64,000 bases of DNA from Candidatus Kapaibacterium sp. (GCA_018882895.1 VERF01000006.1:1-64000); one strand, 5' to 3'; shown: positions 30,409 to 41,400, numbered from the stretch's first letter. Made by a program: numbers and translations. Notes: generated from the letters alone by a model not told the origin.

Positions 30409-30422
30409 CTGACAAATGTCAG
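30409..30422. promoter_or_regulatory. Palindrome CTGACA-AA-TGTCAG upstream of the LuxR-type gene, possible regulator site
   Basis: Exact 6-bp inverted repeat arms in the intergenic region. Confidence 0.3.
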
Positions 30423-30445
30423 TATCAAGAGTGATAAATAACACT

Positions 30446-31153
30446 TCAATCCCGAATGTTAGCTATGCTAACGAGCGCACGCATGTTCACGAGCTGTATC
30501 GTACGTCCATTTGTCGTGATAAGGTTTTCTGACTTGAATTCCGACAGAGTGCGGATGACGCTTTCAGGTGCCGTTCCAACGATTGAGGCGATCTCTTCGC
30601 GAGTAAGGGGGCTTCGCAGGGTCACTCCGTCAGCGTCGAGTCCAAATGCCTCTTTGATAATGAGCAATGCTTCTGCTACACGCTCGCGAATGGGTTTGTG
30701 TGTGAGCTCCACGATCCGCTGACTGGTTGTTCGAAGCTCCTGAGAAATGTCGTGCATGACGTGCAATGCCATAGATGGATTTTCGCGCACGTTGCGAAAG
30801 AAGATCTCAGAGGGGATAAGGCAGATGGATGAATCCTGGACAGCAATGCAGCTGACATTGTACTTCTCTGCAGCCAAGAGTGTCGCGTACCCTACGATGT
30901 TTCCTGTGCCGGCGAAGCTTATGATGTGCTCTCGTCCGTCAGCCCCCATTTTGCTGATCTTGACGTGCCCCTTGTGGATGCAGTAGATGCCTCTCGGGTA
31001 TTGCCCTTCGGCAAACACGTACGAGTTCCGAGTGAATAGCTGGCTGTGCTTCTGCTGCGAGATCTCTGCAACCTGGTTTGTACCCAGCTCGATGAGGCAG
31101 GTTGAGACTCTCGAACCACAGGAATTACACTCCGGCTGTTTGAACGCATGCAT
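30446..31153 (-). CDS. Crp/Fnr family transcriptional regulator with N-terminal cysteine cluster
   Basis: cNMP fold YVFAEGQYPRGIYCIHKGHVKISK; HTH LTREEIASIVGTAPESVIRTLSEF; CNSCGSRVSTC at N-terminus. Confidence 0.87.
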   Translation of the reverse strand: MHAFKQPECNSCGSRVSTCLIELGTNQVAEISQQKHSQLFTRNSYVFAEGQYPRGIYCIHKGHVKISKMGADGREHIISFAGTGNIVGYATLLAAEKYNVSCIAVQDSSICLIPSEIFFRNVRENPSMALHVMHDISQELRTTSQRIVELTHKPIRERVAEALLIIKEAFGLDADGVTLRSPLTREEIASIVGTAPESVIRTLSEFKSENLITTNGRTIQLVNMRALVSIANIRD

Positions 31154-31288
31154 GCTGCTGCTCCTTTACTGTTCAATATGTACAAGTACAAAGGGGGTGA
31201 ATGATCAACTGTGATCGAGGAAATTATGAACGCTGAGCGTGCGGTTCCGTGCTGGTGAGGGAAATGCCGAATCGATAAATAGATATGC

Positions 31289-33271
31289 TTACCGCACAAT
31301 GAGGGGCATGCTGCACTCGGCAATTCTGATCATGTAGAATCCAGGGCAGAAGGATGCCGTAGGAATGTCCATTCGATCGCCGGTAACGTGGCCGGACCAC
31401 ACTCGTCGTCCGTCCGGCAAGAAAATTTCAAGAGTACTGCCAATAAATGTGTCGAGTCGTGTGATCATCGCCACATCATCCGCTGGATTGGGGTTCACCA
31501 TTGGACGTAGGGTTTGACTGGTTTCCTCTCCGACATTCACAGCCCCTTCTCTGATGAGCAAAGTGTCTGAGCGGCCCGAGGTGGACACGGCCACCACTGT
31601 GCACTCTATCGGGGACTCTCTTGCGGACGAACGAACGATAAGCTTGGTCCCATCACGATACCACAGCGAGTCGCGCAAGCCACTCTTCACGTACAACATC
31701 GCCAACTCAGAGCATGAGTCGGCCTGCCAGGATATCGATGATTGAACAGCGATCTGGCCTGTTGCCCCGTCAGCTGCATACGTCAGCGCGACAGTGTCCG
31801 AGCACTCCAAATGAACGTCCAAGGCAGCAACCGATCCGTAAATCTTGCCCAGCTGAAAACCATCCAACGATCCGTAGGTCCAGCATGCAAATCTCTTTCC
31901 TGAATCAGAAGCTACTTCAAACAGCCCCTCTGGAAAGGAAAAGGTCAGCGTGCTGAACTCTGTTCCCGGTATGGAGACCATTCGTGCCATTGACGTTGCA
32001 CCGCGGCCGTTTACTCGAATGCGAGGAACATCAGTTGTTCGAGCGGCGATAGAAACCACATTGTACATCTCTGGCTGTGTATGGACAGAGGCGTGTGTTA
32101 CCCAGCGCTCAACAGGTGGGATCACCATCAAGAGTGGCATGCCGGCGTCGGTTGTCGGATCGTCTTCGGGCAATGATGCTTGCGACGTGATCCGACCGTA
32201 TGACTTGCCGTACTGTGCTGCTAAGACAGGCTTCGAGGTTTTCCAGAGAGTTCCTGTCTCAACTCTGTCGTTCGTGAACACGTGCCCCTTTTGAATGACT
32301 GTGTCGGTCTCAACCGACCCATCGCTCAGTACATGCATGATCCTCGTTGAGTCTTTAAGAGCGATCATTCGAATCACATCTCCTTGGTCATTGCTGATCC
32401 CCTGATTGCTCAGATCAAGGCCGCGTGCACGAGTCGGTGTGTAGGCCAACGGTAGCGTTACGAACTCCGTCCCTCCCATAGTCTCGGGAAGCATCGCATC
32501 ATGCAGGTTACCTCTGCACCTGTTGGCCGATCGCGCATAAGGGCCGGTCTTTGGCAGCCCGTCCGGGTATGCCGGAACGGCGGCCTTTGCATGACCTGAC
32601 ACGACGCCTATGGGCTTGTCGGCACTGACAACAAGCCCGGTGGGATCCGATACGTACTGACGCACAGTTGATGTGTCGATCTCCTCGCTAACAAGCCAGT
32701 GGTCGCCGGCATTCAAGAGCGAGTCTCGACGTCCGGAGAGTGTTTCGACTGATACGCGCGTTTCGTCATCTCGTGCGATGATGAGTCGCTTTGCGCTGGA
32801 ATACCGCATTGTTGAACTATCCAGACCATTCCGATCTGTCCACCATGCAAACGGTCGATAGCTGCGTCCCCAGGAGCTGCACGGCAGATGCCAAGCTTGT
32901 TCACCGTTGCCGGCAAGGTCCTGATACGAATACACTGATATCGGACGGTTGCTGTTGACTTCAACGACATCCGTTACCGGTAGTTTTATCACAAGTGGAA
33001 CACTTGGCTGAGCAACAAAGGTGCGGGTGCCGATCCTGATAACCGACTCCTGTCGGGCATGGATCACTATGCGATATGAGCTGTCGGTAAGGGGCTCCCC
33101 AGCTGCTCGGTCCGGATGAATGAACCCAACATAGAAGCGAGTACCGGTCGTGAGCTCCGACCTCGCCGAGTCGATATTTCCGGCCAGTCCGACCGTTTGG
33201 AAGCCGAAGATCAGACTCAGAACAAAGAAGATGTTTCGAATCACCCCATCCCCCCTTAAGGCAACACGCAA
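31289..33271 (-). CDS. Secreted IgGFc-binding-N-like domain protein with T9SS sorting domain
   Basis: TGTRFYVGFIHPD, SVYSYQDLAGNGEQAWHLPCSSWGRSYRPF; C-terminal VNPNPADDVAMI...LEIFLPDGRRVWSG...PGFYMIRIAECSMPLIV. Confidence 0.75.
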   Translation of the reverse strand: MRVALRGDGVIRNIFFVLSLIFGFQTVGLAGNIDSARSELTTGTRFYVGFIHPDRAAGEPLTDSSYRIVIHARQESVIRIGTRTFVAQPSVPLVIKLPVTDVVEVNSNRPISVYSYQDLAGNGEQAWHLPCSSWGRSYRPFAWWTDRNGLDSSTMRYSSAKRLIIARDDETRVSVETLSGRRDSLLNAGDHWLVSEEIDTSTVRQYVSDPTGLVVSADKPIGVVSGHAKAAVPAYPDGLPKTGPYARSANRCRGNLHDAMLPETMGGTEFVTLPLAYTPTRARGLDLSNQGISNDQGDVIRMIALKDSTRIMHVLSDGSVETDTVIQKGHVFTNDRVETGTLWKTSKPVLAAQYGKSYGRITSQASLPEDDPTTDAGMPLLMVIPPVERWVTHASVHTQPEMYNVVSIAARTTDVPRIRVNGRGATSMARMVSIPGTEFSTLTFSFPEGLFEVASDSGKRFACWTYGSLDGFQLGKIYGSVAALDVHLECSDTVALTYAADGATGQIAVQSSISWQADSCSELAMLYVKSGLRDSLWYRDGTKLIVRSSARESPIECTVVAVSTSGRSDTLLIREGAVNVGEETSQTLRPMVNPNPADDVAMITRLDTFIGSTLEIFLPDGRRVWSGHVTGDRMDIPTASFCPGFYMIRIAECSMPLIVR

Positions 33272-33343
33272 TTATACGTAATCTTCCGACCTAGGTAGAT
33301 TGTGCCAAATGGACGAGTTTCACAGTCTAACCTCAAGTAACCC

Positions 33344-34588
33344 TTGAACCTACCATTTGTTACAGCGGAGTTCCTTGCATTTCTGCAGCTTCGGTTCTTT
33401 ATGGCCGTGGCTTGGCATATGCAGGCGCTGGTCGTAAGCTGGTACGTATATGACTTGACGCGTGATCCGCTCTGGCTGGCGCTTGTCGGACTTGCCGAGG
33501 CCATACCGGCGATCGGGATGGCCATGCCAATGGGATACGTGGTCGACCGGCTCGATAAGAGACGGGGGATCCGAGTTGCAGTACTCATGTTCTTGGCCTC
33601 CGCCCTTGGTACTGCCACGCTGCTTCAACCCACCACCCTGCAGACGATCGGCATAGGGGCGGTGCTCAACGGCCTGCTGGCGATGATCGTCATCAATGGG
33701 GCGGGGCGAATCGTTTACAGCCCGTCGATGTTCAGCTCCCTTGGCCGAATCGTTGAGCGTGAGCACATTCCGCGTGCATCGGCATTCAACAGTGCCGTCT
33801 GGCAGGCTGCCATGGTCACGGGACCGGTGGTAGGGGGCTTGCTGTACGGATTCTACGGTATAGAGGTGGCTTCGATGACGATCCTCGGTCTGATGGCCAT
33901 TGGCGGAATCGGGGCACTTCGTATCACCCCAAAGCCCCCTGTCAAACATGAAAGTCAGGGCTCCATGCGTGAGGACCTTACCCTGGGGATTCGGTTCATC
34001 TTTTCCCGGCCGGTCATCCTTGGGGCCTTGTCGCTCGACCTTTTTGCGGTGCTCTTCGGAGGTGTCGTTGCGCTTCTGCCGGTGTTTGCCAAGGACATCC
34101 TCAAGACCGACGAGGCCGGCCTGGGGCTGCTGCGGGCGGCTATGGGGCTTGGCAGTATCATCACGATGGTGCTGGTGGCCTGGCGGCCGATAGGTCGCAA
34201 TGCCGGACGTCGGCTGTTATGGTCAGTTGCCGGCTTCGGCATCAGCATCCTCTGCTTTGCTGTCAGCACCTCCTTTTGGCTCAGTATGGCCCTGTTGGTG
34301 CTGGCCGGAGGATTTGATGCCGTGAGCGTGGTCATTCGGCACACTATCCTGCAGCTGCAGACCCCTGAGGAGATGAAGGGGCGGGTGGCCGCGGCAAACA
34401 CAATGTTCATCTCCAGCTCCAACGAGCTCGGAGCCGTCGAAAGCGGCATCGCTGCTCGTCTGTTCGGTACCGTCCCGAGCGTCCTTATCGGCGGCACCGT
34501 AACACTGGCCGTGGTTGCCGTTGTTGCCATAACGAACAAAGCACTACGCCATGCCACGATCCACTCCGAACCAGACAGGCACCAGTAA
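33344..34588 (+). CDS. MFS transporter (EntS/MFS_3-like)
   Basis: 12-TM hydrophobic pattern; VSWYVYDLTRDPLWLALVGLAEAIPAIGMAMPMGYVVDRLDKRRGIRV; TTG start. Confidence 0.85.
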   Translation: MNLPFVTAEFLAFLQLRFFMAVAWHMQALVVSWYVYDLTRDPLWLALVGLAEAIPAIGMAMPMGYVVDRLDKRRGIRVAVLMFLASALGTATLLQPTTLQTIGIGAVLNGLLAMIVINGAGRIVYSPSMFSSLGRIVEREHIPRASAFNSAVWQAAMVTGPVVGGLLYGFYGIEVASMTILGLMAIGGIGALRITPKPPVKHESQGSMREDLTLGIRFIFSRPVILGALSLDLFAVLFGGVVALLPVFAKDILKTDEAGLGLLRAAMGLGSIITMVLVAWRPIGRNAGRRLLWSVAGFGISILCFAVSTSFWLSMALLVLAGGFDAVSVVIRHTILQLQTPEEMKGRVAAANTMFISSSNELGAVESGIAARLFGTVPSVLIGGTVTLAVVAVVAITNKALRHATIHSEPDRHQ

Positions 34589-34625
34589 CTAGTAACTAGT
34601 AACTAGTAACTAGTAACTAGTAACT
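34584..34625. repeat. Heptanucleotide tandem repeat (AGTAACT)x6, overlapping the MFS stop codon
   Basis: Six perfect copies 34584-34625, then degenerate copies. Confidence 0.95.
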
Positions 34626-34667
34626 AGTATCGAGTAGTTGTTAGTACCTAGTACCTGGCTTTCTTCG

Positions 34668-34675
34668 TAGCTTTG
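34668..34675 (+). promoter_or_regulatory. Bacteroidota-type -7 element TAGCTTTG upstream of first fusA
   Basis: TTCGTAGCTTTG, identical to the core upstream of tuf. Confidence 0.5.
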
Positions 34676-34764
34676 CGGTCTTTGCCGCGCTGCACCTCGC
34701 CTTTGGGGGAAATGCTTTGCAGCATCAACGGGTAACTACAAACACACAACATCGGTACACTGCA

Positions 34765-36858
34765 ATGGCAGATTTGTCGAAAGTTCGCAACATTGGTATC
34801 TCGGCGCACATTGACTCCGGGAAGACCACGCTCTCTGAGCGCATTCTTTTTTACACGGGCAAGATTCACGCGATCCACGAAGTCCGCGGTAAGGACGGCG
34901 TTGGCGCCAAGATGGATTCGATGGACCTTGAACGCGAAAAGGGCATTACGATCCAGTCGGCCGCCACGTACTGTACGTGGGGTGATTACAACATCAATCT
35001 GATCGACACCCCGGGCCACGTCGACTTCACGGTCGAGGTTGAGCGCGCGCTTCGAGTTCTCGACGGCGCCGTTCTCGTGCTGTGCTCGGTGGCTGGCGTG
35101 CAGTCGCAGTCGATCACGGTAGACCGCCAGATGCGCCGCTATAGCGTGCCTCGCGTTGCTTTCATCAACAAGTGTGACCGTTCGGGTGCGAACCCTGACC
35201 GTGTGGCAGCACAGCTTCAGGAGAAGCTTGCGCACACACCGGCATTTGTGACCTATCCGATCGGACTTGAGGACAAGCTTGAGGGTGTCATCGACCTTGT
35301 GAACATGCAGGCCCAGTACTTCGACGGTGAAGGGGGCAGCGATGTGCGCAAAGCAGAGATCCCGGCCGATATGGTTGCCAAGGCCAATGAGCTGCGGCAC
35401 AAGCTCATCGAGACGGCCGCCGATTTCGACGACGAACTCATGGAGAAGTTCCTTGGTGATGAGCCTGTGGGAGCCGACGAGCTTGCACGTGCTATTCGCA
35501 AGGGTACGCTATCGATGAAGATGACGCCGGTCTTCTGCGGCTCGGCATACAAGAACAAGGGCGTACAAACGCTGCTTGACGGTGTGGCGACGTTCCTTCC
35601 TTCGCCAACGGACATCAAGAACGAAGCACTTGATCAGGACAACAATGAGCAGAAGATTGTCCTCGAGAGCGAGGGATCAAAGCCCCTTGTCATGCTTGCA
35701 TTCAAGCTTGAGGACGGCCGCTACGGTCAGCTCACCTACATGCGCATCTACCAGGGTACGATCAAGAAGGGCGATTCGATCATCAACATTGCCAATGGCA
35801 AGAAGGTCAAGGTCCCGCGTCTGGTCCGCATGCACTCAAACGACATGCACGAGATCGAGGAAGCATCGGCTGGTGACATCGTGGCGATGTTCGGTGTTGA
35901 CTGTGCTTCCGGTGACACGTTCACCGATGGAAACGTGCGCTACACCATGACGTCGATGTTCGTTCCCGAGCCGGTGATCGAGCTTGCCGTTGCCCCGAAG
36001 GACAAGGCAGGTCAGGTGAACTTCTCCAAGGCTCTGAACCGCTTCACCAAGGAGGATCCGACCTTCCGCGTGATGCGCGACGAAGAGTCCGGCGAGACCA
36101 TCATCAAGGGCATGGGCGAGTTGCACCTTGACATTTACATCGAGCGAATCAAGCGTGAGTACAACACCGAAGTGATCGTCGGACGTCCGAAGGTTGCCTT
36201 CCGTGAGACCATCACGCAGCGTGCGGAATTCAACTACACGCACAAGAAGCAGACGGGTGGTTCGGGTCAGTTCGGACGCGTTGGCGGCTACATTGAGCCC
36301 CTTCCGCCGGATGCCATCGAGAACTACGAATTCGTTGACGACATCGTTGGCGGCGTCATCCCACGCGAATACGTTCCTGCGTGCGATAAGGGCTTCCGCG
36401 AGTCAATCACCGAAGGATCGCTCATTGGTCAGCCGGTTGTGCGCGTACGTGTGACGATCAACGACGGTGCTACGCACCCTGTGGACTCATCGGAAATGGC
36501 ATTCAAGACGGCCGCGATCATGGCCTTCCGTGAAGCATATCCGGCAGCGAAGCCGACGATTCTCGAGCCGATCATGAAGCTTGAAGTGTCCGCACCTGAG
36601 GAGTTCCAAGGAACGGTGATCGGTCAGATCAACCAGCGCCGCGGCGTGATCATGGGTACGGATTCTGATGTTGGATACGTGACCATCGATTCTGAAGTGC
36701 CGCTGTCGGAAATGTTCGGTTACTCAACGGATCTGCGCTCGGTCACCCAGGGTAAGGGAGAGTTCTCAATGGAATTCAAGAAGTACCAGCCCGTTCCGCG
36801 GAACATCCAGGAAGAAATGGTCAAGGAGCACCAGAAGAAGCGCGCCGAAGGCAAGTAA
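34765..36858 (+). CDS. fusA: Elongation factor G paralog 1 (spdEFG1/mtEFG1-like)
   Basis: [62 protein letters not shown]; full length. Confidence 0.93.
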   Translation: MADLSKVRNIGISAHIDSGKTTLSERILFYTGKIHAIHEVRGKDGVGAKMDSMDLEREKGITIQSAATYCTWGDYNINLIDTPGHVDFTVEVERALRVLDGAVLVLCSVAGVQSQSITVDRQMRRYSVPRVAFINKCDRSGANPDRVAAQLQEKLAHTPAFVTYPIGLEDKLEGVIDLVNMQAQYFDGEGGSDVRKAEIPADMVAKANELRHKLIETAADFDDELMEKFLGDEPVGADELARAIRKGTLSMKMTPVFCGSAYKNKGVQTLLDGVATFLPSPTDIKNEALDQDNNEQKIVLESEGSKPLVMLAFKLEDGRYGQLTYMRIYQGTIKKGDSIINIANGKKVKVPRLVRMHSNDMHEIEEASAGDIVAMFGVDCASGDTFTDGNVRYTMTSMFVPEPVIELAVAPKDKAGQVNFSKALNRFTKEDPTFRVMRDEESGETIIKGMGELHLDIYIERIKREYNTEVIVGRPKVAFRETITQRAEFNYTHKKQTGGSGQFGRVGGYIEPLPPDAIENYEFVDDIVGGVIPREYVPACDKGFRESITEGSLIGQPVVRVRVTINDGATHPVDSSEMAFKTAAIMAFREAYPAAKPTILEPIMKLEVSAPEEFQGTVIGQINQRRGVIMGTDSDVGYVTIDSEVPLSEMFGYSTDLRSVTQGKGEFSMEFKKYQPVPRNIQEEMVKEHQKKRAEGK

Positions 36859-36867
36859 GCGCCCATT

Positions 36868-36899
36868 TTTGGTATTTCCACACGAACCTCATAGTTTTG
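36868..36899 (+). promoter_or_regulatory. Bacteroidota-type promoter TTTG-N20-TAGTTTTG upstream of rpsL
   Basis: TTTG 36868-36871 and TAGTTTTG 36892-36899. Confidence 0.55.
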
Positions 36900-36978
36900 C
36901 CGGCTCTGCTGGCGCGTGGGTCCTCCCGGCGTCAGTAAGAGTCCGATTCTCGAACCCTCATTTATCGGCACACAACCA

Positions 36979-37383
36979 ATGCCAACGATCAGTCAGTTAG
37001 TCCGTAAAGGACGCCTCGCCATTACGGAGAAGAGCAAGTCTCCGGCCCTTCAGTCGTGCCCTCAGAAGCGCGGCGTGTGCACACGCGTGTACACCACAAC
37101 ACCGAAGAAGCCGAACTCAGCGCTCCGTAAGGTTGCCCGTGTACGTCTTTCCAACGGCATCGAGGTGACGGCCTACATTCCGGGTGAAGGTCACAACCTC
37201 CAGGAACATTCGATCGTGCTCATCCGCGGTGGCCGTGTGAAGGATCTTCCGGGTGTTCGCTACCACATCATCCGTGGTTCAGCTGACACGCAGGGAGTTG
37301 CCAATCGTAAACAAGCTCGTTCCAAGTATGGCGCCAAGAAGCCGAAGGCTGGACAAGCCGCGGCACCGGCCAAGAAGAAGTAA
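36979..37383 (+). CDS. rpsL: 30S ribosomal protein S12
   Basis: [12 protein letters not shown]...[40 protein letters not shown]. Confidence 0.97.
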   Translation: MPTISQLVRKGRLAITEKSKSPALQSCPQKRGVCTRVYTTTPKKPNSALRKVARVRLSNGIEVTAYIPGEGHNLQEHSIVLIRGGRVKDLPGVRYHIIRGSADTQGVANRKQARSKYGAKKPKAGQAAAPAKKK

Positions 37384-37392
37384 GGAGAAAAC

Positions 37393-37860
37393 ATGCGTAA
37401 AAAGCGTGCAGAAAAGCGCCGGACGATGCCGGACCCGCGTTTCAACGACGTGATGGTCGCCAAGTTCGTCAACAACATCATGATCCAGGGCAAGAAGAAC
37501 GTTGCCCGTCAGATCGTGTATCAAGCACTGGATATCGTTGGCAAGAAGACCGAGCAGGACCCGATCGAGGTGTTCCGCAAGGCTCTTGTTAATGCTTCGC
37601 CGGCCATTGAGATCCGTCCACGCCGCGTTGGTGGTGCCACGTATCAGGTCCCCATGGAAGTCCGTGAGGAACGTCGTGCAGCACTTGCCATCAGGTGGAT
37701 CAAGAAGTACGCATCAGAGCGTCGTGACCGTTCGATGGCCTCGAAGCTTGCCAGCGAGCTGCTCGCAGCCGCCAACGGTGAAGGGGGCGCAATCAAGCGT
37801 CGCGACGAAATGCACCGGATGGCTGATGCCAACCGTGCATTTGCACACTTCCGCTGGTAA
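37393..37860 (+). CDS. rpsG: 30S ribosomal protein S7
   Basis: MRKKRAEKRRTMPDPRFNDVMVAKFVNNIMIQGKK. Confidence 0.97.
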   Translation: MRKKRAEKRRTMPDPRFNDVMVAKFVNNIMIQGKKNVARQIVYQALDIVGKKTEQDPIEVFRKALVNASPAIEIRPRRVGGATYQVPMEVREERRAALAIRWIKKYASERRDRSMASKLASELLAAANGEGGAIKRRDEMHRMADANRAFAHFRW

Positions 37861-37904
37861 GGGGCAACCCCGTTCTTTGACACACTAAGTTTATTTACGA
37901 CAGC

Positions 37905-39953
37905 ATGACGCGGCCTGTCTCCATCGGTCTTGTTCGAAACATCGGCATCATGGCACACATTGATGCGGGTAAGACCACCACGACGGAGCGGATCCTCTAC
38001 TACACTGGGGTTCTGCACCGCATGGGCGAAGTTCACGAGGGTACGGCCTTCACGGACTACATGGAGCAGGAAAAAGAGCGTGGTATCACCATCACCTCCG
38101 CCGCCGTGTCATGCACCTGGAATGGTCACACGATCAACATCATTGACACTCCGGGACACGTCGATTTCACCGCAGAGGTTCAGCGTTCACTTCGCGTTCT
38201 CGATGGAGCGATCGCTTTATTCTGCGCCGTAGCGGGCGTGGAGCCACAGTCAGAAACGGTCTGGCATCAGGCCAATCAGTATCGTGTTCCGCGTATCGCA
38301 TTCGTTAACAAGATGGACCGGATAGGCGCAAACTTCCCCAGGGTTCTGGAGATGATGCGTGCCCGACTCGGAGCCAATTCTGTGGCGCTTCAAGTGCCGA
38401 TGGGAGCCGAAGACACCTTCCGGGGAGTCATCGATCTTATCGACAGGGTGGCAATCGTTTTTGAAGATGATGACGATGAGCAGTTCACCATCGGTCCCAT
38501 TCCGGAAGAGTTTCGCCAGCAGGCCGACGAGGCGCGATCCTTGCTCGTTGAGGCTGTGGCAGAACAACGGGACGATTTGCTGGAGAGATATCTCTCGGGC
38601 GATGAGATCGAGCCCGATGAACTTCGACAGGCAATTCGACAGGCCACACTTGAACTGAAGATCACCCCAGTGCTGTGTGGGAGTTCATTCAAGAACAAGG
38701 GCGTTCAGCAGCTTCTTGATTCGGTTATTGCCTTTCTTCCTTCACCGGAGGAAGTCGGCGTCACCAACGGGCACAACGTGGCCGATCCTGAGAAGATTGA
38801 GCAACGCAAGCCCCTTGACACAGAGCCCTTTTCGGCACTTGCCTTCAAGATCATCACAGACCCATTTGTAGGCAGGCTGACATTCATCAGGATATACTCC
38901 GGATGCATCAAGGCAGGCGAACAGGTCTTCAACGTATCAAATGATAAGAAGGAGCGCGCTGGCAAGATCTTGCGAATGAGTGCCAACAAGCGCGAAGAGT
39001 TGGAGGGGGCATTTGCTGGAGACATCGTCGCAATCCCATCCATGCGCTTTACTCGTACGGGCGACACGCTGTGCGATCCCAAGCACCCTATCCTTTTGGA
39101 AAGCATCCAGTTCTCGGATCCGGTCATCAACCAGGCGGTTGAGGCGCGGACCCTTGCAGATCAGGACAAACTGACGGAATCCTTACATCGGCTCTCTGAA
39201 GAAGATCCGACGTTTCGATTTCACACGGATGCAGAGTCCGGACAGACAATCATTTCCGGCGTTGGTGAGCTCCACTTGGAGATCATCGTCGACCGGCTTA
39301 AACGAGAATTCAACGTCCCCGTTAAAGTGGGGAAACCTCAGGTCGCCTACCGTGAGTCTATCACTGGCACGACGCGTGCGGAGGGCAAGTTCATCCGCAG
39401 CAACGCCGGTAAGAATCAGTTTGGTCAGGTCACAATTGAGGTACGACCGAATGACCCAGGAAAAGGTCTCGAGTTCTTCAACGAACTCGCACCAGAGACA
39501 CTTCCGGAGTTATACGTCAAGAGTGCAGAGAAGGGCGCATTAGAGGCCCTTAAGGTCGGTCCCATCTCAGGATACCCCATGATTGATGTCATGGCCGTCC
39601 TTGTAGATGCGGCATACAATGAAGATGACGCAACGGAAACGGCTTATGCCGTTGCCAGCTCGATCGCAGTGAAGGACGCTTCCAGAACGGCGAGTCCCGT
39701 CGTTATGGAGCCGGTCTTCCTCGTCGAGGTTGTCACGCCCGAGGAGTATGTGGGCGAGGTCATCGCAGACCTCAGCTCGCGAAGCGGAATGGTGCAGGGA
39801 ATTTCCCAGCGCGATATTCTGCAAGTTGTGACGGCTTTGGTGCCGCTGTCCCAACTATTCGGCTACGTGACACAGTTGCGATCGCTCTCGCAGGGGCGTG
39901 CATCGTACACCATGCAGTTTCATGGTTACGAGCAAGCTCTGCGCCGTTCGTAG
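37905..39953 (+). CDS. Elongation factor G paralog 2 (EF-G I or spdEFG2-like)
   Basis: [62 protein letters not shown]; full length. Confidence 0.92.
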   Translation: MTRPVSIGLVRNIGIMAHIDAGKTTTTERILYYTGVLHRMGEVHEGTAFTDYMEQEKERGITITSAAVSCTWNGHTINIIDTPGHVDFTAEVQRSLRVLDGAIALFCAVAGVEPQSETVWHQANQYRVPRIAFVNKMDRIGANFPRVLEMMRARLGANSVALQVPMGAEDTFRGVIDLIDRVAIVFEDDDDEQFTIGPIPEEFRQQADEARSLLVEAVAEQRDDLLERYLSGDEIEPDELRQAIRQATLELKITPVLCGSSFKNKGVQQLLDSVIAFLPSPEEVGVTNGHNVADPEKIEQRKPLDTEPFSALAFKIITDPFVGRLTFIRIYSGCIKAGEQVFNVSNDKKERAGKILRMSANKREELEGAFAGDIVAIPSMRFTRTGDTLCDPKHPILLESIQFSDPVINQAVEARTLADQDKLTESLHRLSEEDPTFRFHTDAESGQTIISGVGELHLEIIVDRLKREFNVPVKVGKPQVAYRESITGTTRAEGKFIRSNAGKNQFGQVTIEVRPNDPGKGLEFFNELAPETLPELYVKSAEKGALEALKVGPISGYPMIDVMAVLVDAAYNEDDATETAYAVASSIAVKDASRTASPVVMEPVFLVEVVTPEEYVGEVIADLSSRSGMVQGISQRDILQVVTALVPLSQLFGYVTQLRSLSQGRASYTMQFHGYEQALRRS

Positions 39954-39993
39954 TTAAACGAACGGACACGCGACAGTGCGCGCAGCGCGCCCG

Positions 39994-40014
39994 CCAAAAA
40001 GTTTAACTTTTTGG
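39994..40014. terminator. Inverted repeat CCAAAAAGTT-T-AACTTTTTGG after the second fusA, terminator-like
   Basis: Perfect 10-bp arms ending in T-rich sequence. Confidence 0.4.
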
Positions 40015-40032
40015 TGTCGGGAAGGGCTGTGC

Positions 40033-40066
40033 TTTGCATTTACGTCGAAACTTTTTCGTAGCTTTG
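40033..40066 (+). promoter_or_regulatory. Bacteroidota-type promoter TTTG-N22-TAGCTTTG upstream of tuf
   Basis: TTTG 40033-40036; TAGCTTTG 40059-40066. Confidence 0.55.
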
Positions 40067-40194
40067 TTTTCTGTCCCGAAAGCAACGTCCCAACCGAACG
40101 GGGTCGGAACAGACAACAGAACTCGACGACAGCAACACAGACAACAATCGTTTTTCTTCACACCTCAATCAAAGCTTTCTGAGGAGTAGGCACA

Positions 40195-41400
40195 ATGGCC
40201 AAAGAGAAATTTGAGCGGAACAAACCGCACGTAAACGTTGGCACAATCGGCCACGTTGACCACGGTAAGACAACCCTTACTGCAGCAATCACGATGTGTT
40301 TGGCCACGAAGGGTCTGGCACAACAGCGTTCATTCGACTCGATCGACAATGCACCGGAAGAGAAGGCACGTGGAATCACGATTGCCACAGCTCACGTTGA
40401 GTATGAGACGGGTAATCGTCACTACGCACACGTGGATTGTCCGGGCCACGCCGACTATGTGAAGAACATGATCACCGGTGCCGCTCAGATGGACGGTGCC
40501 ATCCTTGTGGTTGCCGCAACAGACGGCCCGATGCCACAAACGCGTGAGCACATCTTGCTTGCTCGCCAGGTTGGCGTGCCTCGTATTGTCGTGTTCATGA
40601 ACAAGGTTGACATCGCCGATCCGGATCTTGTAGATCTGGTGGAGATGGAAATCCGTGAGCTTCTGAGCAAGTACGAATTCCCTGGCGACGATATTCCGAT
40701 CATCAAGGGTTCGGCTCTGAAGGCTCTCGATGCCGCTGCCGGTGGCCAGGGTCCGGATGCCGCAGACATGCAGTGCATCTTTGAACTCATGGACGCTGTC
40801 GACAGCTACATCCCAACGCCGCAGCGTGATGTTGATAAGCCATTCCTCATGCCGGTTGAAGACGTGTTCTCGATCACTGGTCGCGGAACAGTTGCAACGG
40901 GTCGTATTGAGCGTGGAATTGTCAAGGTGAACGAAGAAGTTGAACTCGTTGGATTTGGTCTCCAGAAGAAGACCACGGTCACGGGTATCGAAATGTTCCG
41001 CAAGCTGCTCGACGAAGGTCAAGCCGGCGACAATTGCGGTCTGCTGCTTCGTGGTGTTGACAAGGAAGAGATCGAGCGCGGTATGGTTATCGCCAAGCCG
41101 GGATCGATCACGCCTCACCACAAGTTCAAGGCTCAGGCATACGTTCTGACCAAGGACGAGGGCGGCCGTCACACGCCGTTCTTCTCGAACTATCGTCCAC
41201 AGTTCTACTTCCGCACGACGGACGTCACTGGTATCCTCACACTGCCTAGCGGTGTGGAGATGATCATGCCTGGTGACAACATCGACAACCTTGAGGTTGC
41301 ACTGATCACACCAGTGGCCATGGAAGAAGGACTTCGCTTCGCCATCCGCGAAGGCGGCCGTACGGTCGGCGCCGGCGTGGTTACGTCGATCATCGAATAA
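40195..41400 (+). CDS. tuf: Elongation factor Tu
   Basis: [34 protein letters not shown]. Confidence 0.98.
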   Translation: MAKEKFERNKPHVNVGTIGHVDHGKTTLTAAITMCLATKGLAQQRSFDSIDNAPEEKARGITIATAHVEYETGNRHYAHVDCPGHADYVKNMITGAAQMDGAILVVAATDGPMPQTREHILLARQVGVPRIVVFMNKVDIADPDLVDLVEMEIRELLSKYEFPGDDIPIIKGSALKALDAAAGGQGPDAADMQCIFELMDAVDSYIPTPQRDVDKPFLMPVEDVFSITGRGTVATGRIERGIVKVNEEVELVGFGLQKKTTVTGIEMFRKLLDEGQAGDNCGLLLRGVDKEEIERGMVIAKPGSITPHHKFKAQAYVLTKDEGGRHTPFFSNYRPQFYFRTTDVTGILTLPSGVEMIMPGDNIDNLEVALITPVAMEEGLRFAIREGGRTVGAGVVTSIIE

